Below the pieces are notes generated by a model, which was not told where the DNA came from, did no database searches, and was given only the letters and a program-made list of their open reading frames with translations. Shown here in pieces: positions 53,370-61,911 of a stretch of 64,000 bases of DNA (position 1 is its first letter; every line of letters starts with the position of its first letter). A program made the position numbers and the translations under genes. The DNA lies in assembly GCA_900552075.1 (NCBI GenBank), contig URYL01000001.1, positions 310,001 through 374,000 of the forward strand. The letters are read 5' to 3'. The stretch comes from an uncultured Bacteroides sp. Lineage in GTDB: Bacteria > Bacteroidota > Bacteroidia > Bacteroidales > Bacteroidaceae.

Positions 53370-55109
53370 ATGACAGAGATAAATACGACTGAAAATTCAG
53401 AAAAGAAGAGTCTGAATTTCATTGAACAAATTGTAGAGAAAGACTTACAGGAAGGTAAAAACGGCGGAAGAATACAGACCCGTTTTCCGCCTGAACCCAA
53501 CGGATACCTGCACATCGGACATGCAAAGGCCATCTGTCTGGACTTTGGAATTGCCCAGCGCTATGGCGGTGTCTGCAACCTGCGTTTTGATGATACAAAC
53601 CCCACCAAAGAAGACGTGGAATACGTGGAAGCCATCAAGGAAGACATCCAGTGGCTGGGATTCCAGTGGGGACACGAATATTATGCTTCCGACTATTTCC
53701 AGCAGCTTTGGGACTTCGCCATCCGTCTGATTAAAGAAGGAAAGGCGTATGTAGACGAGCAGACTTCGGAAGAAATCGCTGCCCAGAAAGGTACACCGAC
53801 CCAACCCGGAACGGAAAGTCCTTACCGCAACCGTCCGATTGAAGAAAGCCTGGAACTGTTCCAGAAAATGAATGCGGGAGAAATTGAAGAAGGAAAGATG
53901 GTGTTGCGTGCCAAAATCGATATGGCCAACCCGAACATGCATTTCCGCGACCCGATCATCTATCGTGTCGTGAAAACTCCTCACCACCGTACAGGTGACA
54001 AATGGAAGGCTTATCCGATGTATGACTTTGCACACGGACAGAGCGACTATTTTGAAGGAGTAACCCACTCACTGTGTACACTGGAATTCGTGGTACACCG
54101 CCCGCTGTACGACTTGTTTGTCGACTGGGTAAAAGGAGGCAAGGACCTGAACGACAACCGTCCGCACCAGTATGAGTTCAACAAGCTGAACCTGAGCTAC
54201 ACCCTGATGAGTAAACGTAACCTGCTGACGCTGGTCAAGGAAGGTTTGGTAGACGGATGGGATGACCCCCGAATGCCGACCATCTGCGCATTCCGCCGCC
54301 GCGGTTACTCTCCGGAATCCATCCGCAAGTTCATCGACAAAATCGGTTATACCACTTACGACGCGCTGAACGATTTTGCTTTGCTGGAAAGTGCCGTACG
54401 TGAAGACCTGAACGTACGTTCCACCCGTGTGTCTGCCGTGCTGAATCCGGTGAAACTGATTCTGACCAACTATCCGGAAGGAAAAGTGGAAGAAATGGAA
54501 GCCATCAACAATCCGGAAGACTTGAGCGCCGGCACACATACCATTGAATTCAGTCGTGAACTCTGGATGGAACGCGATGACTTCATGGAAAATGCGCCGA
54601 AGAAATACTTCCGCATGACTCCGGGACAGGAAGTCCGCCTGAAAAACGCCTACATCGTGAAATGTACGGGCTGCAAGAAAGACGAAAACGGAAACGTAGT
54701 CGAAGTCTATGCAGAATACGACCCGAACACGAAGAGCGGTATGCCGGAAGCCAACCGCAAGGTGAAAGGTACCCTCCACTGGGTAAGCTGCAACCACTGC
54801 CTGAAAGCAGAAGTACGTTTGTACGACCGCCTGTGGAAGGTAGAAAATCCGCGCGACGAGATGGCTGCCATCCGCGAAGCCAAAGGTTGCTCCGCACTGG
54901 AAGCAATGCAGGAAATGATCAATCCGGATTCATTGAAGGTTCTGCACGAATGTTACGTCGAGAAATTCCTGGCCGATGCCAAACCGCTCGACTACCTGCA
55001 GTTCCAGCGTATCGGTTACTTCAACGTAGATAAGGATTCTACTCCGGAACACCTGGTGTTCAACCGTACCGTATCATTAAAAGATACATGGAGCAAGATC
55101 AACAAATAA
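53370..55109 (+). CDS. glnS: Glutaminyl-tRNA synthetase
   Basis: 579 residues from ATG 53370. The frame also opens at TTG 53334, but the -7 box TAATTTTG (53329-53336) places the transcript start after it, so it is rejected. Class I motifs: PEPNGYLHIGHAKAI (HIGH-type) and SYTLMSKRNLL (KMSKS-type). FRRRGYSPESIRKFID and the C-terminal beta barrels with RVSAVLNPVKLILTNYP and MKSGMPEAN-like anticodon segments follow. It charges tRNA-Gln. The length and domain order match the family. Confidence 0.96.
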   Translation: MTEINTTENSEKKSLNFIEQIVEKDLQEGKNGGRIQTRFPPEPNGYLHIGHAKAICLDFGIAQRYGGVCNLRFDDTNPTKEDVEYVEAIKEDIQWLGFQWGHEYYASDYFQQLWDFAIRLIKEGKAYVDEQTSEEIAAQKGTPTQPGTESPYRNRPIEESLELFQKMNAGEIEEGKMVLRAKIDMANPNMHFRDPIIYRVVKTPHHRTGDKWKAYPMYDFAHGQSDYFEGVTHSLCTLEFVVHRPLYDLFVDWVKGGKDLNDNRPHQYEFNKLNLSYTLMSKRNLLTLVKEGLVDGWDDPRMPTICAFRRRGYSPESIRKFIDKIGYTTYDALNDFALLESAVREDLNVRSTRVSAVLNPVKLILTNYPEGKVEEMEAINNPEDLSAGTHTIEFSRELWMERDDFMENAPKKYFRMTPGQEVRLKNAYIVKCTGCKKDENGNVVEVYAEYDPNTKSGMPEANRKVKGTLHWVSCNHCLKAEVRLYDRLWKVENPRDEMAAIREAKGCSALEAMQEMINPDSLKVLHECYVEKFLADAKPLDYLQFQRIGYFNVDKDSTPEHLVFNRTVSLKDTWSKINK

Positions 55110-55190
55110 AAATCCCTTTCAGAGTACGGGATAAAGCCGATTTTCTGGAAGATTTCTGACGATTTTTGTGGGGTATTTCCCCCCTCGAAA

Positions 55191-55315
55191 AAACGCCCTT
55201 GTGTTTGGATTAAAACGCAAGGGCGTTTTATTTCAAACGTAAGTGCGTTTAAAGGAAAACGCAAGTGCGTTTTAGTCCAAACGCCAAAGCGTTTTTTTGA
55301 AACGCAAAGGTGTCT
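55191..55315. repeat. Six palindromes at 22-bp period (AAACGC array 2)
   Basis: 16-bp units AAACGCnnnnGCGTTT start at 55191, 55213, 55235, 55257, 55279 and 55300; the period is 22 except 21 for the last. Units 3 and 4 (AAACGTAAGTGCGTTT, AAACGCAAGTGCGTTT) match array 1 at 21300-21403; edge units are degenerate (GTGTTT, GTGTCT). The array lies between convergent glnS and a DUF368 gene, 82 bp past the glnS stop. Confidence 0.92.
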
Positions 55316-55365
55316 TTTTTTCAGGCCAGAAAATCCCCTGCAAAGCCCTAAAATCAGCCATAAAA

Positions 55366-55391
55366 AAACCGCCGGACATTCATCCGACGGT
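55366..55391 (-). terminator. Terminator of the DUF368 gene
   Basis: On the minus strand CCGTCGGA and TCCGGCGG pair with one mismatch around a six-base loop and are followed by a T-run. It lies 24 bp past the stop at 55415. Confidence 0.7.
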
Positions 55392-55414
55392 AAAAGCATT
55401 GTGAAAATATCGAG

Positions 55415-56332
55415 TTAATGTTCCGAAGTCTTGGCCGAAAGTTTCTCCAGGAAATATACCAAGAAAAATCCAACCACCATCAGTACTACCGCTTCAGTCA
55501 CATAGGCATTCGGAAGAATGTTATGTTCTACCAGCGGCTTCACTTCTCCATGACTGTCCACAAATGTTTCCACCACTTCTTTCCAAGGCCATACTTTGTT
55601 CAATGACCCCAGCATGAAACCGGTCAGCACTGCCAGCGTGATATTACGGAAATGGGCCAAGGCATACGACAAGATTCGTGAAAAGGAAGTGATTCCAATA
55701 CAGGCACCTGCCGCAAAGACCACCATCACCACCACGTCCAGCGTCTTCACCGCATCCATGATGAAGAAATACTTTCCTAAGAGAACCAAGATAAAACTAC
55801 CGGAAATGCCCGGAAGAATCATCGCACAAATGGCGATGGCCCCACACAGGAAAATAAACAACAAGTTCGACGGTGTCTCGGCCGGAGTGGCCACCGTGAT
55901 ATAAAACGCTATCACCACCCCTATTACAAAGGCAATCCAAGTTTTCCAGCTTTTCCACTCCTTGATGTCTTTCGATACAAACCAAGTGGAAGCCAGCACC
56001 AGCCCGAAAAAGAACGACCACACCAATATCGGATGGTCTACCAGCAGCCAAGTAATCAGCTTGGCCAGTGAAAACACACTGATACCGATTCCTGCCAACA
56101 GAAAAAACAAGAAGTTGCCATTGATTTTTTCCCAGAAAGCCCCCCATTTTCCAGTAAAGAACAATTTCAAGCTTTCCAAGTTGATGCTCTTAATTGAATT
56201 AATCAACTCATCATAAATACCTACAATGAAGGCAATGGTTCCTCCCGATACGCCGGGAACCACATCTGCAGCTCCCATCCCCATACCTTTTAACATCAGA
56301 ACCACATAGTCTTTCAGTTTTCGTTTCATCAA
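55415..56332 (-). CDS. DUF368 membrane protein (polyprenyl phosphate translocase family)
   Basis: 305 residues with about eight to ten helices. GMGMGAADVVPGVSGGTIAFIVGIYDE at the N-terminus and GAIAICAMILPGISGSFILVLLGKYFF in the middle are the two repeated PGVSGGT/PGISGS motifs of the DUF368 family. Recent work links this family to the flipping of undecaprenyl phosphate; the role here is inferred. It is a single gene. Confidence 0.88.
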   Translation of the reverse strand: MMKRKLKDYVVLMLKGMGMGAADVVPGVSGGTIAFIVGIYDELINSIKSINLESLKLFFTGKWGAFWEKINGNFLFFLLAGIGISVFSLAKLITWLLVDHPILVWSFFFGLVLASTWFVSKDIKEWKSWKTWIAFVIGVVIAFYITVATPAETPSNLLFIFLCGAIAICAMILPGISGSFILVLLGKYFFIMDAVKTLDVVVMVVFAAGACIGITSFSRILSYALAHFRNITLAVLTGFMLGSLNKVWPWKEVVETFVDSHGEVKPLVEHNILPNAYVTEAVVLMVVGFFLVYFLEKLSAKTSEH

Positions 56333-56455
56333 TTTATCTGTAAAAAGTTAGCGGATGCAAAGTAAACGAAAAAAACTGCTATACTACCATCCCCCGGAAA
56401 CATTTTACGGTTTTTATTGTTACTTTTATAGCGATTATTAAAAAATAGATTGATT

Positions 56456-56959
56456 ATGGCTACAACTTTATTTCAAGGAACTCCTGTCACACTGGCCGGA
56501 GAGTTTATACAGAAAGGAGCACAGGCTCCAGATTTTTCACTGGTCAAAGGCGACCTGAGTTCATTCACCCTGGCTGATGCTAAAGGCAAATATGTGGTAT
56601 TGAACATCTTCCCGAGCATGGATACGGGTGTATGTGCCGCTTCTGTCCGCAAGTTCAACCAGCTGGCTGCAGGCATGGAAAATACACTGGTGCTGGCCAT
56701 CTCCAAGGATTTGCCATTTGCACAAGGACGTTTCTGCACAGCTGAAGGCATCGAACGTGTCATTCCATTGTCAGATTACCGTTACACTTCTACTTTCGCT
56801 AAAGATTACGGTGTACTGATGACCGATGGACCTCTGTGCGGACTGCTGGCTCGCGCCGTGGTTATCCTGAATCCGGAAGGAAAGGTAATCTACACGCAGC
56901 TGGTTCCGGAAATCGTGGAAGAACCTGATTACGAAGCTGCACTGGCTGCCCTCAAATAA
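56456..56959 (+). CDS. tpx: Thiol peroxidase
   Basis: 167 residues from ATG 56456; a TTG two codons earlier is rejected. The atypical two-Cys peroxiredoxin signature [17 protein letters not shown] holds the peroxidatic Cys and [14 protein letters not shown] the resolving Cys. [15 protein letters not shown] opens the thioredoxin fold. It reduces hydrogen peroxide and lipid peroxides using thioredoxin. Confidence 0.96.
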   Translation: MATTLFQGTPVTLAGEFIQKGAQAPDFSLVKGDLSSFTLADAKGKYVVLNIFPSMDTGVCAASVRKFNQLAAGMENTLVLAISKDLPFAQGRFCTAEGIERVIPLSDYRYTSTFAKDYGVLMTDGPLCGLLARAVVILNPEGKVIYTQLVPEIVEEPDYEAALAALK

Positions 56960-56983
56960 AAAAAAGAAAGCACCCACAATAAA

Positions 56984-57022
56984 GAAAGGGACCACTCGTT
57001 TCATTACGAATGGTCCCTTTCC
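56984..57022. terminator. Bidirectional terminator between tpx and mannose-1-P guanylyltransferase
   Basis: AAAGGGACCA-C-TCGT pairs with ACGA-A-TGGTCCCTTT around six bases, with A and T tracts on the sides. It stands between convergent genes. Confidence 0.75.
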
Positions 57023-57043
57023 TTGTATTATGACCGTATATGT

Positions 57044-58108
57044 TTATTCTGCAGAGAATTCCTTGATGCGCTGTTCTTCCGACAAACGGCAGACCAGCAA
57101 CGTGTTGTTCTTTTCGGCCACGATATATCCGTCGAGTCCTTGCACCACTACTCTTTTTTCCTGAGTGGTATGTACCACGCAGTTGCGTGATTCGTACATC
57201 CGGATGTCAGGACCAATGCACACGTTATTATGGGCATCACGCTTGGAGTTTTCGTGGAGCGACCCCCACGTACCTAAATCACTCCAGCCGAAAGAAGCCG
57301 GGAAGACATAAATCTCATCCGCCTTCTCCATAATGGCATAGTCCACCGAGATATTCTCACAGGTAGGAAACAGTTCATTCACCATTTCCTGCTCCTTGTC
57401 GGTATAGAAATAAGGGAAAAGACGTTCAAAGATCTTCGCCATGACCGGCTGATACACACGGATGGCATTGACGATTGTATTGACATTCCATACAAAAATA
57501 CCTGCATTCCAAAAATAATTTTTCCGCTGCAGATAACGTTCTGCCGTAGCCAAATCCGGTTTTTCACGAAAAGCATCTACCCGATAGATTTCCTTGTTCG
57601 AAGGGCAGGCCATCGACAAATCGGCTTCAATGTATCCGTAGCCTGTTTCCGGACGGGTTGCTTTCATTCCCAACGTCACAATGGCGTCTGAATCGGCCGT
57701 AAACTTCATGGCAGAAGTCACCACACGGTCAAATTCGCGCACATTCATCACGATATGGTCACTGGGAGTCACTACGATATTGGCTTTGGGGTTGCGGGCC
57801 TTGATTTTCCAACTCACATAAGCAATGCAAGGGGCTGTGTTCCGTCGGCAAGGCTCAAGCAGGATATGATCGGAAGATATTTCCGGCAATTGCTCTTTTA
57901 CGATATCCGCATATTTTGCAGAGGTAACAACCCATATATTTTCAGGCAGACATACATCTTTAAAACGATCTACGGTCAGTTGGATGAGCGTACGTCCACA
58001 ACCCAATACATCAATAAACTGTTTGGGCATTTCCGGACTGCTCATCGGCCAAAAGCGACTGCCTATGCCTCCAGCCATAATGACCACGTGATTATTCGTC
58101 GGATTCAT
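57044..58108 (-). CDS. Mannose-1-phosphate guanylyltransferase
   Basis: 354 residues from ATG 58108 (MNPTNNHVVI). An upstream ATG at 58135 lies inside the -7 box TAACTTTG (58133-58140), so it is rejected. The nucleotidyltransferase signature MAGGIGSRFWPMS starts the fold; TPSDHIVMN, EKPDLATAERYL and FGWSDLGTWGSLHE are typical. It forms GDP-mannose for surface polysaccharides or GDP-fucose synthesis. No partner genes are adjacent, which is usual for this gene in Bacteroides. Confidence 0.94.
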   Translation of the reverse strand: MNPTNNHVVIMAGGIGSRFWPMSSPEMPKQFIDVLGCGRTLIQLTVDRFKDVCLPENIWVVTSAKYADIVKEQLPEISSDHILLEPCRRNTAPCIAYVSWKIKARNPKANIVVTPSDHIVMNVREFDRVVTSAMKFTADSDAIVTLGMKATRPETGYGYIEADLSMACPSNKEIYRVDAFREKPDLATAERYLQRKNYFWNAGIFVWNVNTIVNAIRVYQPVMAKIFERLFPYFYTDKEQEMVNELFPTCENISVDYAIMEKADEIYVFPASFGWSDLGTWGSLHENSKRDAHNNVCIGPDIRMYESRNCVVHTTQEKRVVVQGLDGYIVAEKNNTLLVCRLSEEQRIKEFSAE

Positions 58109-58190
58109 AACAAACTTTTCTTGGTAACTTCGCAAAGTTAAATGTTTAATTTGAATATTTCCTATCTTTGTAAAAAATTATCTACTGGAA

Positions 58191-59024
58191 ATGAGAACTT
58201 ACCCATGCGTACTGACCATCGCCGGATCTGACTGCAGCGGCGGGGCAGGCATTCAAGCTGATATCAAAACCATCTCTGCACTGGGTGCCTATGCGGCCAG
58301 CGCCATCACTGCCATCACCGTACAAAACACCTGCGGCGTTACCGGCATCCACCCGGTTCCACCTTCCTACGTGAAGGGACAAATTGAAGCCGTCATGGAT
58401 GACATCTGCCCGCAGGCCCTCAAGATTGGCATGATCAATGACACAAAAATAGTGGAAGTCATTGCTGAAATGCTTCAGAAATACCAACCTCAGTTTGTGG
58501 TGTTCGACCCCGTCATGGTATCGACCAGCGGCTGCAAACTGATGGAAGACGAAGCCATTGAAGCCATCACTACCCGACTGATTCCACTGGCTACCCTGAT
58601 TACCCCCAACTTGAGCGAAGCAGAAATTTTAGCAGGACAAAAAATCCGTACCGTGGAGGAAATGCAACGACAGGCAAAAGAAATGTTGAAACTGGGATGC
58701 CGGGGGGTACTCATCAAAGGCGGACACCTGGAAGGCGGACGTATGTGCGATGTACTTCAAACCGTCGGCGAGGAAGCGCCTCATCTGTTTGCCGCCCCAA
58801 AGGTAGACAGCCGGAACACCCACGGTACGGGTTGTACGCTTTCCTCGGCCATTGCCACGTATCTGGCTTTAGGAGAGACAATTACCGATGCTGTGGAAAA
58901 AGCCAAACAATATGTTTACAAAGGCATTGAAGCAGGAAAAGACGTATGCATCGGCCATGGCCACGGTCCGCTGAATCACTTCTATTCGCCTGTACCAATG
59001 CACATTTTCGACAAAAACGGGTAA
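58191..59024 (+). CDS. thiD: Hydroxymethylpyrimidine/phosphomethylpyrimidine kinase
   Basis: 277 residues of the ribokinase-like fold. LTIAGSDCSGGAGIQADIKT opens it; FVVFDPVMVSTSG, LITPNLSEAEIL and NTHGTGCTLSSAIATYLALG are the family sites, the last with the catalytic Asp/anion hole region. It phosphorylates HMP twice in thiamine synthesis. It lies divergent to the guanylyltransferase; TATCTTTG at 58163-58170 is its -7 box. No TPP riboswitch was seen upstream. Confidence 0.95.
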   Translation: MRTYPCVLTIAGSDCSGGAGIQADIKTISALGAYAASAITAITVQNTCGVTGIHPVPPSYVKGQIEAVMDDICPQALKIGMINDTKIVEVIAEMLQKYQPQFVVFDPVMVSTSGCKLMEDEAIEAITTRLIPLATLITPNLSEAEILAGQKIRTVEEMQRQAKEMLKLGCRGVLIKGGHLEGGRMCDVLQTVGEEAPHLFAAPKVDSRNTHGTGCTLSSAIATYLALGETITDAVEKAKQYVYKGIEAGKDVCIGHGHGPLNHFYSPVPMHIFDKNG

Positions 59025-59078
59025 TATGTCAAAAGAATCATTACCTTTGCAACCAATAACTTAAACCATAAAGAAAAT

Positions 59079-59966
59079 ATGAAAGCATTTGTATTTCCTG
59101 GACAAGGAGCTCAGTTTGTAGGAATGGGAAAAGACCTGTACGAAACGTCTCCACTTGCCAAAGAATTATTTGAGAAAGCCAATGATATTTTGGGTTACCG
59201 TATCACCGACATCATGTTCGAAGGTACAGACGAGGATTTGCGTCAGACAAAGGTAACTCAACCTGCTGTATTCCTTCACTCTGTCATCTCTGCCTTGTGC
59301 ATGGGAGATGCCTTCCAGCCGGAAATGACTGCCGGACACTCTTTGGGTGAATTCTCTGCCTTGGTAGCAGCCGGAGCCTTGTCATTCGAAGACGGACTGA
59401 AACTGGTGTATGCACGTGCCATGGCCATGCAGAAAGCTTGCGAAGCCCATCCGTCTACCATGGCGGCCATCATTGCCCTGCCGGATGAAAAAGTAGAAGA
59501 AATCTGCGCTTCGGTTGCTGCAGAAGGAGAAGTCTGTGTGGCAGCCAACTACAACTGCCCGGGACAGATTGTGATTTCAGGAAGCATTGAAGGTATCAAC
59601 AAGGCTTGTGAGCTGATGAAAGCGGCCGGTGCCAAGCGTGCCCTCCCGTTGAAAGTGGGTGGCGCTTTCCACTCTCCGCTCATGGACCCTGCCAAGGTTG
59701 AACTGGAAGCAGCTATCAACGCTACGGAGTTCCACACCCCGAAATGTCCGATCTACCAAAATGTAGACGCTCTTCCTCATACAGACCCGGCTGAAATCAA
59801 GAAGAACCTGGTGGCACAGCTCACTGCTTCTGTTCGTTGGACACAGACCGTACAGCACATGATTGCCGACGGAGCCGACGACTTCACTGAATGTGGTCCG
59901 GGCGCCGTACTGCAAGGACTGATCAAGAAAATCAACAAAGAAGTCAACGCACACGGAATTGCATAA
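59079..59966 (+). CDS. fabD: Malonyl-CoA:ACP transacylase
   Basis: 295 residues. FPGQGAQFVGMGKDLYE opens the protein. Catalytic Ser lies in AGHSLGEFSALVAAG, the substrate Arg region in RAMAMQKACEA and the catalytic His in KVGGAFHSPLMD. FTECGPGAVLQGL closes the fold. It loads malonyl onto ACP for fatty acid synthesis. It follows thiD by 54 bp, with its own -7 box TACCTTTG at 59042-59049. Confidence 0.96.
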   Translation: MKAFVFPGQGAQFVGMGKDLYETSPLAKELFEKANDILGYRITDIMFEGTDEDLRQTKVTQPAVFLHSVISALCMGDAFQPEMTAGHSLGEFSALVAAGALSFEDGLKLVYARAMAMQKACEAHPSTMAAIIALPDEKVEEICASVAAEGEVCVAANYNCPGQIVISGSIEGINKACELMKAAGAKRALPLKVGGAFHSPLMDPAKVELEAAINATEFHTPKCPIYQNVDALPHTDPAEIKKNLVAQLTASVRWTQTVQHMIADGADDFTECGPGAVLQGLIKKINKEVNAHGIA

Positions 59967-59988
59967 TCAGACAATCAGTCTGACTCAG

Positions 59989-60061
59989 GCACGAATTATA
60001 CGAAACTGGCGGATACCTTTCATACATCCGTGCTAAACCGTATAATTCGTGCTTTTTCTTT
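59989..60061 (+). terminator. Terminator after fabD
   Basis: GCACGAATTATACG pairs with CGTATAATTCGTGC over 14 bp around an inner stem (GGCGGAT region with ACATCCG), followed by TTTTTCTTTTT. The stop of fabD is 23 bp upstream. Confidence 0.85.
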
Positions 60062-60087
60062 TTATCAACCACAAAAAAGGACTCATT

Positions 60088-61788
60088 ATGGAAACGACAA
60101 AAAAGATCATTATCTATCAGGTATTTACCCGACTGTTCGGTAACCAGAACAAGACTTGCCAGTCCGATGGGGACTTGGCCACCAACGGATGCGGAAAAAT
60201 GAAAGATTTCACCAAACAAGCCTTGCACGAAATCAAGAAACTGGGAGCCACCCACATCTGGTACACCGGCCTGCTGGCCCATGCCTCTCAAACAGATTAT
60301 ACCGCATACGGAATTCCGAAAAATCATCCTTCCATCGTGAAAGGAAAAGCGGGTTCTCCTTATGCCATCCGCGATTACTATGATGTAGACCCTGATTTGG
60401 CCGAACACGTAGACAAACGAATGGAAGAATTCGATGATTTGGTGAAACGTACCCATGAATGTGGGCTGAAAATGATCATCGACTTTGTACCGAACCATGT
60501 AGCACGTCAGTATCATTCCATTGCCAAACCGCAAGGAGTAAAAGACTTGGGAGAAGATGATGACTGCACACAGGCATTCAATCCACAAAACAACTTCTAC
60601 TACATACCAGACCAGAAACTGGGAGGAGAAATTGATTTCTACAATCCGGAAATGGGAACCTACGAGGAAATGCCAGCCAAGGCTACCGGGAACGACCGCT
60701 TTGACCCATGGCCCAACCGGAACGACTGGTATGAAACAGTCAAACTGAACTATGGCGTGGATTACATCAACCATACGGGAGGACATTTCGACCCGATTCC
60801 CGATACCTGGCATAAAATGGAACAGATACTAAACTACTGGGCCGAAAAAGGAATTGACGGTTTCCGTTGCGACATGGCGGAAATGGTTCCCTGCGAATTC
60901 TGGGGATGGGTGATTCCGCGCATTAAAGCCACTTATCCGCATATCATCTTTATTGCCGAGGTATATAATCCCAACGAATACCGGAACTACATTTACAACG
61001 GACATTTCGATTACTTGTATGACAAAGTGGGTCTTTACGACACACTGAGAAACATCACCTGTGGCTATGCCTCAGCTACCGGCATTACGCATTGTTGGCA
61101 AAGTGTGGACGACATTCAGGACCACATGCTGAACTTCTTGGAAAACCACGATGAACAACGTATCGCTTCCGGCTTCTTTGCCGAAGACCCGTTCAAGGCT
61201 ATCCCGGCCTTCATCGTTTCGGCTTGTCTGCGGAAAAATCCGGTCATGGTCTATTTCGGTCAGGAACTGGGCGAAAAAGGCATGGACAGTGAAGGATTCA
61301 GCGGACGTGACGGACGAACCACCATCTTCGACTACTGGTGTGTGGACAGCATTTTCCGCTGGAACAACCACGGACGCTGGAATACGCATCTGCTGAATGA
61401 CAGAGAAAAAGAATTACGCCATATTTATGAAACCATTCTGCATATCTGTCAGACCGAACCGGCCATCAGTGACGGCGACTTTTTCGATTTGATGTATGTC
61501 AACCTGAACGGATGGCAGATGAACGAACACAAACAGTATGCCTTCTTACGAAAATTTGCCAACGAAGTATTGCTGGTTATGGTAAACTTTGGAGATGCTC
61601 CCGCACAGATTGGGGTCAACATCCCTCCGCATGCTTTTGATTACCTGAAAATGACTCCCTCCCCGAAATACAAATGCAAGGATCTGCTCTCAGGGAAAGA
61701 GGAAACCATCTGCTTCTCTCCGGACAGTCCGGTCTGCACGGAACTTCCGGCCTACGGAGGAAAGATTCTGAAATTAAAAGTAAAATAA
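60088..61788 (+). CDS. GH13 alpha-amylase family protein, cytoplasmic
   Basis: 566 residues from ATG 60088; a longer frame starting at 60049 runs inside the terminator and is rejected. No signal peptide. GH13 regions: DFVPNH (I), GFRCDMAEMVP with the nucleophile Asp (II), IAEVYNP with the acid Glu (III) and ENHDEQR with the stabilising Asp (IV). A C-terminal beta domain (about 470-565) follows. It cleaves or rearranges alpha-glucan inside the cell; exact specificity is unclear. It is a single gene. Confidence 0.9.
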   Translation: METTKKIIIYQVFTRLFGNQNKTCQSDGDLATNGCGKMKDFTKQALHEIKKLGATHIWYTGLLAHASQTDYTAYGIPKNHPSIVKGKAGSPYAIRDYYDVDPDLAEHVDKRMEEFDDLVKRTHECGLKMIIDFVPNHVARQYHSIAKPQGVKDLGEDDDCTQAFNPQNNFYYIPDQKLGGEIDFYNPEMGTYEEMPAKATGNDRFDPWPNRNDWYETVKLNYGVDYINHTGGHFDPIPDTWHKMEQILNYWAEKGIDGFRCDMAEMVPCEFWGWVIPRIKATYPHIIFIAEVYNPNEYRNYIYNGHFDYLYDKVGLYDTLRNITCGYASATGITHCWQSVDDIQDHMLNFLENHDEQRIASGFFAEDPFKAIPAFIVSACLRKNPVMVYFGQELGEKGMDSEGFSGRDGRTTIFDYWCVDSIFRWNNHGRWNTHLLNDREKELRHIYETILHICQTEPAISDGDFFDLMYVNLNGWQMNEHKQYAFLRKFANEVLLVMVNFGDAPAQIGVNIPPHAFDYLKMTPSPKYKCKDLLSGKEETICFSPDSPVCTELPAYGGKILKLKVK

Positions 61789-61839
61789 CTCATTTCCTTG
61801 CTAAATGCATACCCAACCGCATAGTTTTGAGTTATTTTG

Positions 61840-61895
61840 TTTGGAAACTTGAAACAAAAAGGTATCTTTGCACAAATGAGCTAACTTTGTGCAAA
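61840..61895 (+). promoter_or_regulatory. Promoter with 10-bp inverted repeat (probable operator)
   Basis: TTTG (61840-61843), a 19-bp gap and TATCTTTG (61863-61870) form a consensus promoter. TTTGCACAAA (61867-61876) and its exact reverse complement TTTGTGCAAA (61886-61895), 9 bp apart, overlap the -7 box and the start site. It could be an operator or a leader hairpin for the acyl-CoA synthetase. Confidence 0.65.
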
Positions 61896-61911
61896 CAATA
61901 AATACGAGTAT

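Noticed and set aside
58109..58135. Longer start for the mannose-1-phosphate guanylyltransferase
   Set aside because: The ATG at 58135 overlaps the -7 box TAACTTTG at 58133-58140.
58141..58190. TPP riboswitch before thiD
   Set aside because: The leader after the -7 box is only about 13 bases, far too short.
59944..60813. 289-codon minus-strand frame opposite the fabD terminator and GH13 gene
   Set aside because: Covers a terminator and the antisense of GH13 active-site regions; no family resemblance.
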